Notes: a model not told the origin generated them from the sequence alone. A DNA stretch of 64,000 nucleotides from Clostridiales bacterium (GCA_004553625.1 SFKX01000001.1:62001-126000), one strand, 5' to 3'. Counted from the stretch's first letter, positions 1-8,695 are shown. Made by a program: numbers and translations.

Positions 1-574
1 AGAAGAAAATGCTCATGAGACAGCAGAGCGCAAAGGTACCGGCGAGGATAAGCCCGCCCCAGCGCTCGCCCTCGCTTCCCGAGAGCATCGCCAGCACGCA
101 GGGTATGAGCGATATGACGAGCGGCGGGATGAACAGCCAGCGCGAATAGGGCTTTCCCAGCTCCTCCGGCTTTGCGCTTATGTCCAGCACCACCGCGCCC
201 GTGTAGGGCGTCGACCAGCCCTCCTGCTTTTTGAGCGCCCGCAGCCGCCCGTTGCAGCGCGCGAACAGCACGAAAAACGGCACGAGCGCCGCGACCACCC
301 AGAGCATCATCCACGCTAGGCTCAGGGACGTGCGCTCTATGAAAAACGCAGGCAGTATCGCCGCCGTCAGGACGAAAAACCAGAGCCAGACCTGCTTTTT
401 GTACCTGCGGCACAGCTCCTGCACCCTCGGGTCGTGCTGCGCCGTAAACGGCAGGGTGCAGCCGATGACGATGTTCTTCTTCGCCTTCGCCTCGTTCGCC
501 ATGACCCCGGCTATGATGGGCAGCAGGGGATAAAAGCAGAGGACCAGTATGACCGTGGCAGTAAAGTCGCTCAT
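1..574 (-). CDS. Membrane protein of the DUF1648/DUF5808 kind (partial, runs off the window)
   Basis: The reading frame starts at ATG 574 and stays open to the window edge, so about 190 residues are seen and the C-terminus is missing. I translated it by hand. It has a hydrophobic N-terminal segment (residues 6-22), two more around 65-105 (WLWFFVLTAAIL and MMLWVVAALVPFF) and at least two near the visible end. A short cytoplasmic basic stretch and a YTGAVVLDIS segment lie between. The start overlaps the stop of the upstream GntR gene by ATGA, with the SD GGAGGCGG just ahead, so the two are translationally coupled. YtrA-type GntR regulators are commonly paired with such membrane proteins. The family call is from topology and context and is moderately sure; the function is unknown. 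Confidence 0.6.
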   Translation of the reverse strand, partial: MSDFTATVILVLCFYPLLPIIAGVMANEAKAKKNIVIGCTLPFTAQHDPRVQELCRRYKKQVWLWFFVLTAAILPAFFIERTSLSLAWMMLWVVAALVPFFVLFARCNGRLRALKKQEGWSTPYTGAVVLDISAKPEELGKPYSRWLFIPPLVISLIPCVLAMLSGSEGERWGGLILAGTFALCCLMSIFF

Positions 575-948
575 TTTTCACCGCCTCCTTCACGGTAAAA
601 TTCGCGGCAGAGGTCCAGAAAATCCGCCTCCGACAGGCCGGAGAGCCGCGCCTCAGCGGCTATCAGCCTCAGACCCTCCAGCGTCTGAGGCCCCAGCTCC
701 CCGGTGTCCGGGGAGCCCGACACGACCGTCCCGCCCCGGCGGTCCGTCGTGATGAGGCCCTCCTGCTTGAGCAGAGTATAGGCCTTGCTGACCGTCATCA
801 TGTTGACGCCCGACTGCTCCGCCAGCGCGCGGATGGCCGGCAGCTTCTCGCCCGGCGCCAGCTCGCCCGAGGCGATGCCGACCACGATCTGGTCCCGTAT
901 CTGCCTGTATATCGGTATCTGCGACGAAAAATCCAGCCTCAGCAGCAA
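571..948 (-). CDS. GntR-family transcriptional regulator, YtrA subfamily
   Basis: About 125 residues: a winged-helix DNA-binding domain at residues ~1-75 with IPIYRQIRDQI, LPAIRALAEQ and VNMMTVSKAY, then a short C-terminal helical tail (~76-125). This is the small GntR subfamily (YtrA) with no large effector domain. The frame extends upstream to a TTG at 1008, but that codon lies inside the -35 box of the promoter. I chose TTG 948, which has the SD GAGGAGG nine bases upstream and keeps the usual LDFSS..PIYRQI beginning. The gene is followed, with ATGA overlap, by a membrane protein. An 8-bp-arm palindrome overlaps its own promoter, so autorepression is likely. The effector is unknown. Confidence 0.88.
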   Translation of the reverse strand: MLLRLDFSSQIPIYRQIRDQIVVGIASGELAPGEKLPAIRALAEQSGVNMMTVSKAYTLLKQEGLITTDRRGGTVVSGSPDTGELGPQTLEGLRLIAAEARLSGLSEADFLDLCREFYREGGGEK

Positions 949-968
949 GCCCGCGCGCCTCCTCTCTT

Positions 969-991
969 TTGTATTAGTTATTATAATACAA
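969..991. promoter_or_regulatory. Palindromic operator of the GntR regulator
   Basis: TTGTATTA, a 7-base spacer, then TAATACAA: perfect 8-bp arms. It covers the -10 box of the promoter reading into the GntR gene, the classic position for autorepression by YtrA-type regulators. The binding protein is inferred from position only. Confidence 0.7.
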
Positions 992-1008
992 ACAATGCAC
1001 TGTGTCAA
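980..1008 (-). promoter_or_regulatory. Sigma-A promoter of the GntR operon
   Basis: On the minus strand TTGACA (1008-1003), 17-base spacer, TATAAT (985-980): consensus at every position. It sets the transcript start near 973, downstream of the longest possible ORF start, so the protein must begin at an internal codon. Confidence 0.88.
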
Positions 1009-1010
1009 CG

Positions 1011-1037
1011 AAAAAACGGGGGAGCTTCCGCTCCCCC
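1011..1037 (-). terminator. Rho-independent terminator after the SBP lipoprotein pair
   Basis: GGGGGAGC-loop-GCTCCCCC (1018-1037) followed on the minus strand by a T-run (1016-1011). It lies six bases after the stop of the lipoprotein gene and immediately before the GntR promoter, separating the two units. Confidence 0.88.
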
Positions 1038-1042
1038 GATGC

Positions 1043-3157
1043 TCAGCCGAACTGCTCGGCTATGTAGGTATCCACCCTGTTTTGGATTATCGCGCAGGCG
1101 TCCTCCGCGGACTTGTCGCCAGCAAAGTATGCCCCCGCCTCGTCGATGACGATGTCGAGCAGCGTCTCGTCGCAGTCGTAGACCGCCGATGCGGAGTTTA
1201 TGAGCGCCAGCGCCGCTTCCACCTCCGCCGCGCCGGGTGTGCGGCCTTTGAGCTCGAGCACGCGCTCCGCGCCGTTCTCGTCCGTCAGCACGAGGTTGCT
1301 CGTCATCTCTTCCCGGCCGTCCCAGATACTCAGCCGCTCCTCCAGGGCGCTGCGCAGCTCGGACTCGACCGAGGACGGCGGGCTGCCGTAGGGCAGGTTT
1401 TCCAGGGCGTAGCTCAGGAAGGCCTCCGCCGCTTCGCGCTGCGCGGTCGTTGCCGAGACGCCGATGCGGTAGTCGGAGCTGATGGCTATGGTCCCGCCCC
1501 CGGCCGAGGGAAAGCCCAGCCTCGCGCAGCCCTCCGGCATGGCCGCGTCCTCCACGCAGAGCGACGCGGGGAGGTCCCTGCCCCCATATTCCAGGGCGCA
1601 CAGCTGGCGGCCCGCGCATATGCGCGCCATGTCCACGCTCATGTCCGGCTCGAAGCGCTCCGGCAGGGCCGAGGCGTATTCCAGCAGCGCCGCGAACTGC
1701 GCGCTGTCGAAGCGCGTCCCACCGTCTATGTATCCGCCGCCGTTGAAGGCGAGGTAGTATTCGAGGAACATCTCGCGGCTCATGTTCGGGTCAAAGACGG
1801 GCAGGCCCGTCTCCTCATAGAGTCTCAGCATGTCCTCCGGCGTCCACTCCCCGTCCGGGACGTATTCCCGGGAAATGGCGCAGTATATGAGCTCAAAGCA
1901 GGGCGTGAACTCGTATACCCCGCCGTCCGTGCTGGTGCAGGCGTTTATCACGCCCTCGGCAAAGCCCGCGTCACGGACGATATCTCCCAGGTCCGCGAGA
2001 TAGCCGCACCGGGCCAGCAGCTCCCTCGGCAGGGTGGCGAGGTCGTAGAGGTCCGGCGCGCTGCCCGCGCCGACCTCGGAGGCCAGGCGGGTCATTCCGC
2101 TGCCGCCCGTGTAGTATTCGAGCTCGATGACTATGCCCTTCGCGCTGTTCGAGGCGTTGAAGCCCTTCACGAGCTCCGCTATGCCGCTGCCCGTGCCGCC
2201 CGCCGCCAGCCTCAGCACACTCAGCTCCAGGCCCTCCGGCAGCTCGCGGCAGACATAGGGCCGGAAGTTGAAGCTCGTGAACCAGCAGTCCTCCGTCAGC
2301 CGCAGGCTCGAGCCGAAGCCGCTGGCCTCGGTGTTGATGAGCGGCCTCAGCTCGCCCGTGCGGTAGTCGAGGCCGCAGAGCCAGCCCTCGGAGCCGACAT
2401 ACAGCTCGTCCTCGCCCCAGCCCCATTTGGGCATGTACCAGTCAGTGTCCAGGACCCAGCTCTCGCCCTCCGCGCCGTCAAGGCCGTATTCGGTGACGGT
2501 GTAGCCCTCCGGCCTGTTCGCGCAGAAGATGATGCCTCCCTCTGAGTTGTAGGCCAGCACGGTCGGGTGTTCAAAGCGCGTGTCCAGCACCTCGGCCCTG
2601 CCCTCGTAGTCCACGAATTGCAGGCTGTTGAACTTCGAGACGAGGTAGCCGCCCTCGCAGGGGATGTAGTCAAAGACGGAGGTCTCGTCGTTGAGTTTGA
2701 GCCCGGCCAGGTCCACGTCATGTATGAGCCTGCCCTCGCTGTCGTACTCGCGCATGAAGTAATCGGACAAGCTGTAATCCTCGCCGTGCAGAAAGACGCA
2801 GCTCACGAGCCCGCCCCCGGGAGTTATGACGCTGGAGTTTATGAGCGCGTCGGGCTCGCAGGGGAAGGGCGTCCGCCTGAAGCCCCCCGTTTCCGCGTCG
2901 TACTCGCAGATGATGTCCTCCACCCCGCTGCCGGTGAGCTTGAAGAAGGCCCGGTCGCGGCCCTCGGCGTAGGGCGAGCAGCTGGTATAGCCCTCGGGCA
3001 TGGGTATCTCCTCACGCCCGAATATCCCGCTGCCCGCCTCGATGACGCGCACCTCCGGCGTCGCCGCGGGCGGCGCGGTCTGCGTATTTTCCACCGGTCC
3101 CGCGCCGCAGCCGGACAAAAGCGCGAGCAGTATGAGAATCGCCGTCAGTTTTCTCAA
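1043..3157 (-). CDS. Lipoprotein with extracellular N-terminal repeat region and solute-binding (family 1) domain
   Basis: 704 residues from TTG 3157, which has AAGGAGGTG upstream; longer starts lie inside the next gene. Signal peptide with lipobox LLSGC (Cys17), so it is anchored outside the membrane. Residues ~40-340 are beta-rich (repeated 'Y..DG/ETG' segments, propeller-like). Residues ~345-700 look like a type 1 extracellular solute-binding domain (LRLAAGGTGSGIAELVKGFN, then APDLYDL). The C-terminal end (IIDEAGAYFAGD... IQNRVDTY) closely parallels the adjacent upstream gene, so the two are paralogues. No permease or ATPase gene is adjacent, while a two-component system is divergent, so a sensing or carrier role is possible. 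The substrate is unknown. Confidence 0.8.
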   Translation of the reverse strand: MRKLTAILILLALLSGCGAGPVENTQTAPPAATPEVRVIEAGSGIFGREEIPMPEGYTSCSPYAEGRDRAFFKLTGSGVEDIICEYDAETGGFRRTPFPCEPDALINSSVITPGGGLVSCVFLHGEDYSLSDYFMREYDSEGRLIHDVDLAGLKLNDETSVFDYIPCEGGYLVSKFNSLQFVDYEGRAEVLDTRFEHPTVLAYNSEGGIIFCANRPEGYTVTEYGLDGAEGESWVLDTDWYMPKWGWGEDELYVGSEGWLCGLDYRTGELRPLINTEASGFGSSLRLTEDCWFTSFNFRPYVCRELPEGLELSVLRLAAGGTGSGIAELVKGFNASNSAKGIVIELEYYTGGSGMTRLASEVGAGSAPDLYDLATLPRELLARCGYLADLGDIVRDAGFAEGVINACTSTDGGVYEFTPCFELIYCAISREYVPDGEWTPEDMLRLYEETGLPVFDPNMSREMFLEYYLAFNGGGYIDGGTRFDSAQFAALLEYASALPERFEPDMSVDMARICAGRQLCALEYGGRDLPASLCVEDAAMPEGCARLGFPSAGGGTIAISSDYRIGVSATTAQREAAEAFLSYALENLPYGSPPSSVESELRSALEERLSIWDGREEMTSNLVLTDENGAERVLELKGRTPGAAEVEAALALINSASAVYDCDETLLDIVIDEAGAYFAGDKSAEDACAIIQNRVDTYIAEQFG

Positions 3158-3170
3158 GTTCGGCACCTCC

Positions 3171-5177
3171 TTATCCGTATAGCTCGGAGAGATAGGTCGA
3201 AGCGCGGTCCTGTATGAGCCGGGCAGCCTCTTCCGCGCTGCGGTCTCCGGCAAAAAAGACTGCCGCCTCCTCGTCTATTATCTCGTAGAGCGCCGGGTCC
3301 GTGCCGTAGAGCTCGCATGTGCCTTCCAACAGCCGCCAGAACTTCTCCGCCTCGGCTTCCTCGAACATCAGCCCCGGCTCGTACTTGCTCTGCACGCCGT
3401 TTTCCAGCAGGTCCTCCACCTCGGCCTCGAGGATGCTCCTCACCGGACTCAGCGCCCTCCTGCTCACCGGACCCATGGTCCCCATCAGTTCAGGGGCCTG
3501 GCCCTCCTCCGACAGCGCCCAGCGTATGAATTCCAGGCAGCCCTCAACTTCGCCGCTGCGCGCGGAGACCGCAAAGTGCAGGTCGAGCATGAACGCACTG
3601 CCGTTCCCGCCCGCGCACGGAAAGCCCACGAAGCTGTAGTCGTTGCCGCTGTATTTCCTTATCGTCGCAAGCCTCTGCGGCCCGTTCAGCACCTCCAGCG
3701 TGAGCAGATTCGGTCCGCCGCCGCCCTGCTCCGAGGTCTTCGGCGCGGCGGCGCAGGCCTCAAGCAGCTGCACGAAGCCCTCGCTGTCGAAGCTGCAACT
3801 GCCGCTCTCGCGGTCCACATAGCTCTCCAGCGTGAAGCGCAGGCCCCAGGAGAGCACAACGTCGGCCGTGTACCCCTGAGGAAAGACCGTCGCACCGCCG
3901 CCCAGCTCCTCCGCCGCGGCCTGCAGCTCATCGAACGTAACCGGGCCCTCGCCAAGCAGGCTCTCCGGTCCCCTGAAGGTGCCGATATTAAACCCGTAGG
4001 GTACGCGGTAGAGGACGCCCGTCTCCGAGAGAGCGTCATATAGCGGCTCGATGAGCCCCAGCCGGTCCTCCTCCTCGAGCGTCGGCAGCAGGTCGAGGAA
4101 CACGCCGTTTTTCTCCGCCTCCGCCAGCGTTTCCATGTAATAAAGCCCGAACATATCCGGCCCCTCGCCCGCGCCCAGCTCTGTCAGCAGCGAGGTTGAG
4201 GCCGAGGGACTGAAATACTCGACATCTACCCTGTACTGTTCGCTCTGGCGGTTGAAGGCCGAGGCCAGCAGCAGCGCGTCCGGGCGTATCGCCTCGTCCA
4301 CGGCCATGGTGATAACAGTCCTGGCGGGGCCGCTCAGGTATTCGCAGACCCACAGCTCCGTACCGCCCCGCTCGCAGAGCAGCAGCCGCCCTTCCGCGGC
4401 GGCGAGGGTGCTGAAGGCCCGCCCGGAGACGCCGGTCTCCTGCCAGAGCAGATAGCGCTCCGTATCCCCGGCCTCGGGCTCGAGCAGCCGCAGTCCGCCG
4501 TCTATATAAGAGGGGTCGCCCGCCAGCAGTCCGCCCTCCGGCGAGAGGCCGAGCAGCCACACATACCGCCCCGGCAGGCTCATGACCCGGCGGAGCTCCA
4601 TCGTCCCCGCATCCAGCTCGCATATCTCGCTGCGCTCGCCCGCGCTCACATATGCGCAGACCAGCACCCTGCCTTCGTACACGGCCATGGCCGTGAACTG
4701 TGCGCCCTTCTCCGCCTCCGCGGCGCCGCCGTCGAGGTCATACAGGCAGCCCTCGCTCAGGGCCAACGCCCGCCCGTCCTCCGTCAGCAGCAGCCGGGTA
4801 TAGCGCTGCGCCTCGACCTCGCGGCTTCCTCTGAGCGCCCCCAAGCCGTCGAAGCTGAGCAGGCAAACGCCCTCGCCGGCGCCCGTTTGCACGAGAGCGG
4901 CAAAGCCGCCCTCGGGAGCTGGGCTGATGGCCAGTATCTGCGCGCAGTCCTCCGGCAGCGCGCAGGCGGCATAGCCCTCGCCGGAGCCGAGATACAGCCC
5001 GTCGCCGCCCAGCACCGTCCCGCCGTCTTTCGTGACGCACAGGTCGTTCACAAAGTTCATGCCTTTCGGCAGCGCCTCCGCTCTCATATTCCAATATTGA
5101 ACGATTTCCGGCCCGCTCGCAGCGCCGCAGCCGGACAAAAGCGCGAGCAGTATGAGCATCGCAGTCAGTTTTCTCAT
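3171..5177 (-). CDS. Lipoprotein with extracellular N-terminal repeat region and solute-binding domain (paralogue)
   Basis: 668 residues from ATG 5177, with GGGGG as SD. The signal peptide MRKLTAMLILLALLSGC is nearly identical to that of the next gene (Cys17 lipidated). Residues ~40-300 form a beta-rich region with recurring 'LS.EGGLL' and 'DGRAL' motifs; the solute-binding domain starts near residue 310 (VDEAIRPDALLLASAFN, then GEGPDMFGLYY). The C-terminus IIDEEAAVFFAGDRSAEEA matches the paralogue's. Only 13 bases separate the two, so they form an operon. It diverges from the response regulator at 5333 across a spacer with a 12-bp inverted sequence. The ligand cannot be inferred. Confidence 0.8.
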   Translation of the reverse strand: MRKLTAMLILLALLSGCGAASGPEIVQYWNMRAEALPKGMNFVNDLCVTKDGGTVLGGDGLYLGSGEGYAACALPEDCAQILAISPAPEGGFAALVQTGAGEGVCLLSFDGLGALRGSREVEAQRYTRLLLTEDGRALALSEGCLYDLDGGAAEAEKGAQFTAMAVYEGRVLVCAYVSAGERSEICELDAGTMELRRVMSLPGRYVWLLGLSPEGGLLAGDPSYIDGGLRLLEPEAGDTERYLLWQETGVSGRAFSTLAAAEGRLLLCERGGTELWVCEYLSGPARTVITMAVDEAIRPDALLLASAFNRQSEQYRVDVEYFSPSASTSLLTELGAGEGPDMFGLYYMETLAEAEKNGVFLDLLPTLEEEDRLGLIEPLYDALSETGVLYRVPYGFNIGTFRGPESLLGEGPVTFDELQAAAEELGGGATVFPQGYTADVVLSWGLRFTLESYVDRESGSCSFDSEGFVQLLEACAAAPKTSEQGGGGPNLLTLEVLNGPQRLATIRKYSGNDYSFVGFPCAGGNGSAFMLDLHFAVSARSGEVEGCLEFIRWALSEEGQAPELMGTMGPVSRRALSPVRSILEAEVEDLLENGVQSKYEPGLMFEEAEAEKFWRLLEGTCELYGTDPALYEIIDEEAAVFFAGDRSAEEAARLIQDRASTYLSELYG

Positions 5178-5206
5178 TTGGAACGCCCCCTTGTTTGCAG
5201 GGTAAC

Positions 5207-5308
5207 ATACATTTGTATCCAATTTGCATCGTCCCGCGCACAAATTTTCCGGCGCGTTTCTGTGTATCCTGCCGGAATATTGACACAGAGAATACAAATG
5301 TATATCGT
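5207..5308. promoter_or_regulatory. Divergent control region with inverted 12-mers and promoter of the two-component system
   Basis: ATACATTTGTAT (5207-5218) recurs as its exact reverse complement ATACAAATGTAT (5292-5303); each copy is itself a 5-bp-arm palindrome. On the plus strand TTGACA (5280-5285), 17 bases, TATCGT (5303-5308) is a likely promoter, with the second 12-mer in its spacer. These are candidate sites for the adjacent response regulator, acting on both the lipoprotein pair and its own operon. Confidence 0.55.
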
Positions 5309-5332
5309 AGTATGCATGGGAGGGGTGAGGAC

Positions 5333-6004
5333 ATGGACTTTCGTATATTGATAGTTGAGGACGAGGCCAGGCTGCGTGAGGTCGTCTGCGACTACTTCCG
5401 CAGCCGGGGCGACACGCCCTTCGAGGCCGAAAACGGCCTGCGTGCGCTGGAGCTTATCGAGGACGCGGAGTTTGACGCCGTGCTGCTGGACATCATGATG
5501 CCGGAGCTGGACGGACTTTCCGTCTGCCGCGCCCTGCGCCGGGACAACGACGTGCCGATAATACTGCTCACCGCGCTCTCCGACGAGGAGGACAAGCTGC
5601 TCGGCTACGAGCTGGGCGCGGACGACTATGTGACGAAACCCTTCTCGCTCTCGGTGCTCTACGCCAAAACGGCGGCGCTCATAAAGCGCAGCCGCCGTCA
5701 GGTGCTCACGGGCGGCCGCATGGAGGCCGGCGGCATCGTGCTCGAGGACTCGACCCGGCGCGTCTGGGCCGGGGGCCGCGAGCTTGCGCTCACGCCGAAG
5801 GAATACGCCCTCCTGCGCTGCCTCATGATAAACCGTGGCCTGGTGATGAGCCGCGAGCAGCTGCTGGTGAAGTGCTGGGGCTACGACTACGAGGGCGAGG
5901 CCCGCGCCGTGGACACGCACATAAAGCGCCTGCGCGAGAAGCTGGGCGGGAGCGCCGCCTGCATCAAGACCGTCATCAAGGCCGGCTACCGGCTGGAGGG
6001 CTGA
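5333..6004 (+). CDS. OmpR/PhoB-family response regulator
   Basis: 223 residues. Receiver domain 1-~115 with acidic pair E9/D10, phosphoacceptor D53 (LLDIMMPELDG), T80 and K102 (YVTKPF). Winged-helix output domain ~130-223 (LTPKEYALLRCL, AVDTHIKRLREKLG, IKTVIKAGYRL). ATG 5333 is chosen because IL(I)VEDE starts right there and GGAGGGGTGAGG precedes it; upstream extension would cross the promoter. The kinase follows two bases later. It is divergent from two binding-protein lipoproteins, which may be both sensors and targets of the system (inference). Confidence 0.93.
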   Translation: MDFRILIVEDEARLREVVCDYFRSRGDTPFEAENGLRALELIEDAEFDAVLLDIMMPELDGLSVCRALRRDNDVPIILLTALSDEEDKLLGYELGADDYVTKPFSLSVLYAKTAALIKRSRRQVLTGGRMEAGGIVLEDSTRRVWAGGRELALTPKEYALLRCLMINRGLVMSREQLLVKCWGYDYEGEARAVDTHIKRLREKLGGSAACIKTVIKAGYRLEG

Positions 6005-6006
6005 AC

Positions 6007-7956
6007 ATGAAGCGGAAAGACAAAGCCCCGCCGCGCTCGGCCAAGGCCGTGCCGCTCCTCATCTGCGCCGCCGTGTTCCTCACCTGGGCAGTTTCGATGT
6101 TCTGCGCCACGCTCGTGGCCAAGGGCTTTGCGCAGGAGCGGTATGACAGCGCGAACGAAGTCAATGCCAGCCTGATAGCGGACCGGTGCTTTGACAGCAC
6201 GCCAGGCGCCGGGCTGAGCGGGATGGCAAACTTCGAGGACAGCCGGTTCTGGGAGGCGGCGGCCTATGGCGCACGCATCGGCGGTCTCAGCCCCGGGAGC
6301 TTTTACGGCAAGGCCGAAAGCTCGCCGGTATATTCCGCCGCAGCGGTGTACGACGCCGACGGGCAGCTCATAGAGTGCAGCTGGCGGGACTTCATATACT
6401 TTCAATATCTCACGCCGGAGCAGCTCATCTCCGGCGACGCGGGCGAGGGCTATGCCCGGGCGTTTATCGATGCCTCCCTGCTCACGGCGGAGGGGGCCGA
6501 GGCCATACGCGCCGGCGCCGTCGTCTTTGTGCTGGCCCTGCGCTTCACCGGCGCCTTCGACGGTAAGGAGTTCACGCCCAGCCTCATAGAGTTTTTCGAC
6601 TACGACGACTACGAAACTCAGACAGCCGTCGCGGACTATGACGCCGCCGAGTTGCTGAGCGCCGAGGACGCCGTGTGGAGCGTCCTGTACTCCGACCCCG
6701 ACGCGCTCCCCAAAGGCGCGGAGACCGTCACGCTCTACGCACGGCGCGCCGAGGTCTGCATATACGAGCCCTCGCCTGCCTTCTCATTTGACGGTGAGGA
6801 CTACAGCGGCCTCGCCGACTTCGTTTCCAAGATAGGCCCGGGCTTCAAGGACGGCTGCGAGCCGATCCTGGACTATCTCGCCTCCGACGAGCTGTGCGTC
6901 TCCGTCTGCCACAGCTACAACTTTGACGGCGGGACAGGGTACTCGTCCAATATCTACAGCGAGAACATCAGCTCGGGCGAGGTCGAGGTGGAGAACTACA
7001 TCGTGTGTGCGTCGTACTTTTCGCCCTGGGGCAGCGCGCTGCGCGAGCTCTGGCGGCTGTATCTCGTGACTTTCCTGCTCGCGGCGGCGCTGGCGCTCTT
7101 TGTTAACAGGCGCATAAGGCGGCGGCTCATCACCCCGGCGCGCTATGTGGGCGACGCGCTCATGTACGGCGGGGCGCCGGACTGGTGGGAAGGCGCGGAC
7201 TGGCGCTGGCTCGAGGCCGAGCGGCTGCGCGAGGGCTGCTACAAGTGCTCCGACGAGATAAAGCGCCTCGGCACCGCGCTGGACTACGCCAAGACGGCAG
7301 AGCAGGACCGGCGGCAGATGGTGTCGAACATCGCGCACGAGCTCAAGACCCCGCTGGCAGTCATACACAGCTACGCCGAGGGCCTGAAGGAACGCATAGC
7401 CGAGGACAAGCGGGACAAGTATCTCGGCGTCATCCTCTCCGAGGCCGAGCGCGCGGACGCGATGGTGCTGGAGATGCTGGACCTCTCGCGGCTCGAGGCG
7501 GGCAAGGTGAAGATAGAGCGCACGGAGTTTTCGCTCCCGGAGCTGGCGCGGAGCGTGTTCGCGAGGTTCGAGATGGCGGCGCAGGCGAAAGGGCTGGAGG
7601 TAGAGTTCAGCTTCCCGGAGGAGCTGAGGGTAACGGCGGACGAGGGGCGTCTGGCGCAGGTCGTCGAGAACTTCGCCGCGAACGCGGTGAAGTACACGCC
7701 CGAGGGCGGGTGCATCATGGTGAGCGCTGAGCGGCGCGGGAGCAGGACGCGCTTTGCCGTGGAAAACGACTGCCCGCCCCTGCCGGATGAAGCGCTCGGG
7801 AAGGTCTGGGAGAGCTTCTACCGCGCGGACGAGTCCCGCACGGGCGGCGGCACGGGCCTGGGCCTGGCGATAGCAAAAAGCATCATCGAGCTCCACGGCG
7901 GCTCCTGCGGCGTAAAAAACACCAAAACCGGCGTGGAATTCAGCTTTGAGATATGA
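6007..7956 (+). CDS. Membrane sensor histidine kinase
   Basis: 649 residues. TM1 at ~16-38, a long extracellular sensor region of ~310 residues, TM2 at ~350-370, a linker, then the HisKA H-box (SNIAHELKTPL, His444) and HATPase domain with N-box (NFAANAVKYTPEGG), G1 and G2 (GTGLGLAIAKSI). The sensor region has no domain I can name; it is rich in Asp, Tyr and Ala. ATG 6007 is two bases after the regulator stop; longer upstream frames overlap the regulator. Kinase and regulator form a two-gene operon. Confidence 0.93.
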   Translation: MKRKDKAPPRSAKAVPLLICAAVFLTWAVSMFCATLVAKGFAQERYDSANEVNASLIADRCFDSTPGAGLSGMANFEDSRFWEAAAYGARIGGLSPGSFYGKAESSPVYSAAAVYDADGQLIECSWRDFIYFQYLTPEQLISGDAGEGYARAFIDASLLTAEGAEAIRAGAVVFVLALRFTGAFDGKEFTPSLIEFFDYDDYETQTAVADYDAAELLSAEDAVWSVLYSDPDALPKGAETVTLYARRAEVCIYEPSPAFSFDGEDYSGLADFVSKIGPGFKDGCEPILDYLASDELCVSVCHSYNFDGGTGYSSNIYSENISSGEVEVENYIVCASYFSPWGSALRELWRLYLVTFLLAAALALFVNRRIRRRLITPARYVGDALMYGGAPDWWEGADWRWLEAERLREGCYKCSDEIKRLGTALDYAKTAEQDRRQMVSNIAHELKTPLAVIHSYAEGLKERIAEDKRDKYLGVILSEAERADAMVLEMLDLSRLEAGKVKIERTEFSLPELARSVFARFEMAAQAKGLEVEFSFPEELRVTADEGRLAQVVENFAANAVKYTPEGGCIMVSAERRGSRTRFAVENDCPPLPDEALGKVWESFYRADESRTGGGTGLGLAIAKSIIELHGGSCGVKNTKTGVEFSFEI

Positions 7957-7974
7957 AATATGCGGAAAATGTTG

Positions 7975-8003
7975 TTGACATGGGCCATTCGGCGTGGTAT
8001 TAT
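7975..8003 (+). promoter_or_regulatory. Promoter of rplU-rpmA
   Basis: TTGACA (7975-7980), 17-base spacer, TATTAT (7998-8003). It lies between the kinase stop and the L21 leader. Confidence 0.85.
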
Positions 8004-8086
8004 ACTAAGGCCGCATTGACAGGGTACACAAGCGGGCCTTGCCCCACCCTCTAGAGCGAGTCTCTTACAGAGAGGATGAAACAGAA
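8004..8086 (+). ncRNA. Untranslated rplU leader, candidate L21 leader element
   Basis: About 75 transcribed bases precede rplU. The stretch holds complementary pieces (AAGGCC near 8007 with GGGCCTT near 8034; GAGTCTC near 8059 next to AGAGAGG). Firmicutes rplU genes usually carry an autoregulatory L21 leader here, so this is a candidate by position and folding; no covariance model was run. Confidence 0.45.
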
Positions 8087-8398
8087 ATGAAGCATGCAGT
8101 CATCGAGACCGGCGGTAAGCAGTACCGCGTCGCGGAGGGCGACGTCATCTACGTCGAAAAGCTCGACGCCGAGGCCGGCGCTACCGTCAAGTTCGACCGC
8201 GTTCTCGCCGTCATCGACGAGGGCAACGCCGTGTTCGGCACCCCCATCATCGAGGGCGCTTCCGTCACCGCCAATGTCGTCAAGAACGGCCGCGGCAAGA
8301 AGGTCCGCGTCTACAAGATGAAGCCCAAGAAGGGCTACCAGCGCACGCAGGGCCATCGTCAGCCCTACACCAAGGTCCAGATAGAGACCATCGCGTGA
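8087..8398 (+). CDS. rplU: 50S ribosomal protein L21
   Basis: 103 residues, the standard bacterial length. Begins MKHAVIETGGKQYRV and ends KKGYQRTQGHRQPYTKV, both hallmark L21 segments; binds 23S rRNA in the large subunit. ATG 8087 is the only in-frame start giving the canonical N-terminus, with AGAGAGG upstream. The gene is followed directly by rpmA, with only 36 bases between. The prp/ysxB protease gene that many Firmicutes place there is absent. Confidence 0.97.
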   Translation: MKHAVIETGGKQYRVAEGDVIYVEKLDAEAGATVKFDRVLAVIDEGNAVFGTPIIEGASVTANVVKNGRGKKVRVYKMKPKKGYQRTQGHRQPYTKVQIETIA

Positions 8399-8434
8399 CT
8401 ATCCCCCGCACTTATGACATTGGAGGTGTAACAC

Positions 8435-8695
8435 ATGGCACATAAAAAGGGAATGGGCTCCACCAAAAACGGGCGCGACAGCGAGTCCAAGCGCCTCGGC
8501 GCCAAGAGGGCCGACGGGCAGTTCGTCCTCGCCGGTAACATCCTCGTCAGGCAGCGCGGCACCAAGATCCACCCCGGCACCAACGTCGGCAAGGGCAAGG
8601 ACGACACCCTGTTCTCCCTGGTGGACGGCACCGTCCGCTTCGAGCGCTACGGCAAGGACCGCAAAAAGGTCTCCGTCTACGAGCTCAATCAGTAA
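8435..8695 (+). CDS. rpmA: 50S ribosomal protein L27
   Basis: 86 residues beginning MAHKKGMGSTKNGRDS. This is the short N-terminus: the roughly nine-residue extension (ending in FFA) that many Firmicutes L27 proteins carry and remove with the protease Prp is missing. The SD GGAGGTGTAACAC precedes the ATG. Residues STKNGRDSESKRLG and RQRGTKIHPG are family hallmarks; the N-terminal tail reaches the peptidyl transferase centre. Same operon as rplU, closed by a strong terminator. Confidence 0.97.
   Translation: MAHKKGMGSTKNGRDSESKRLGAKRADGQFVLAGNILVRQRGTKIHPGTNVGKGKDDTLFSLVDGTVRFERYGKDRKKVSVYELNQ

Noticed and set aside
785..2545. 586-codon plus-strand open frame
   Set aside because: It is antisense to the lipoprotein and GntR genes, has Arg/Ala/Val-rich low-quality composition typical of GC-rich shadow frames, and crosses the terminator and the GntR promoter.
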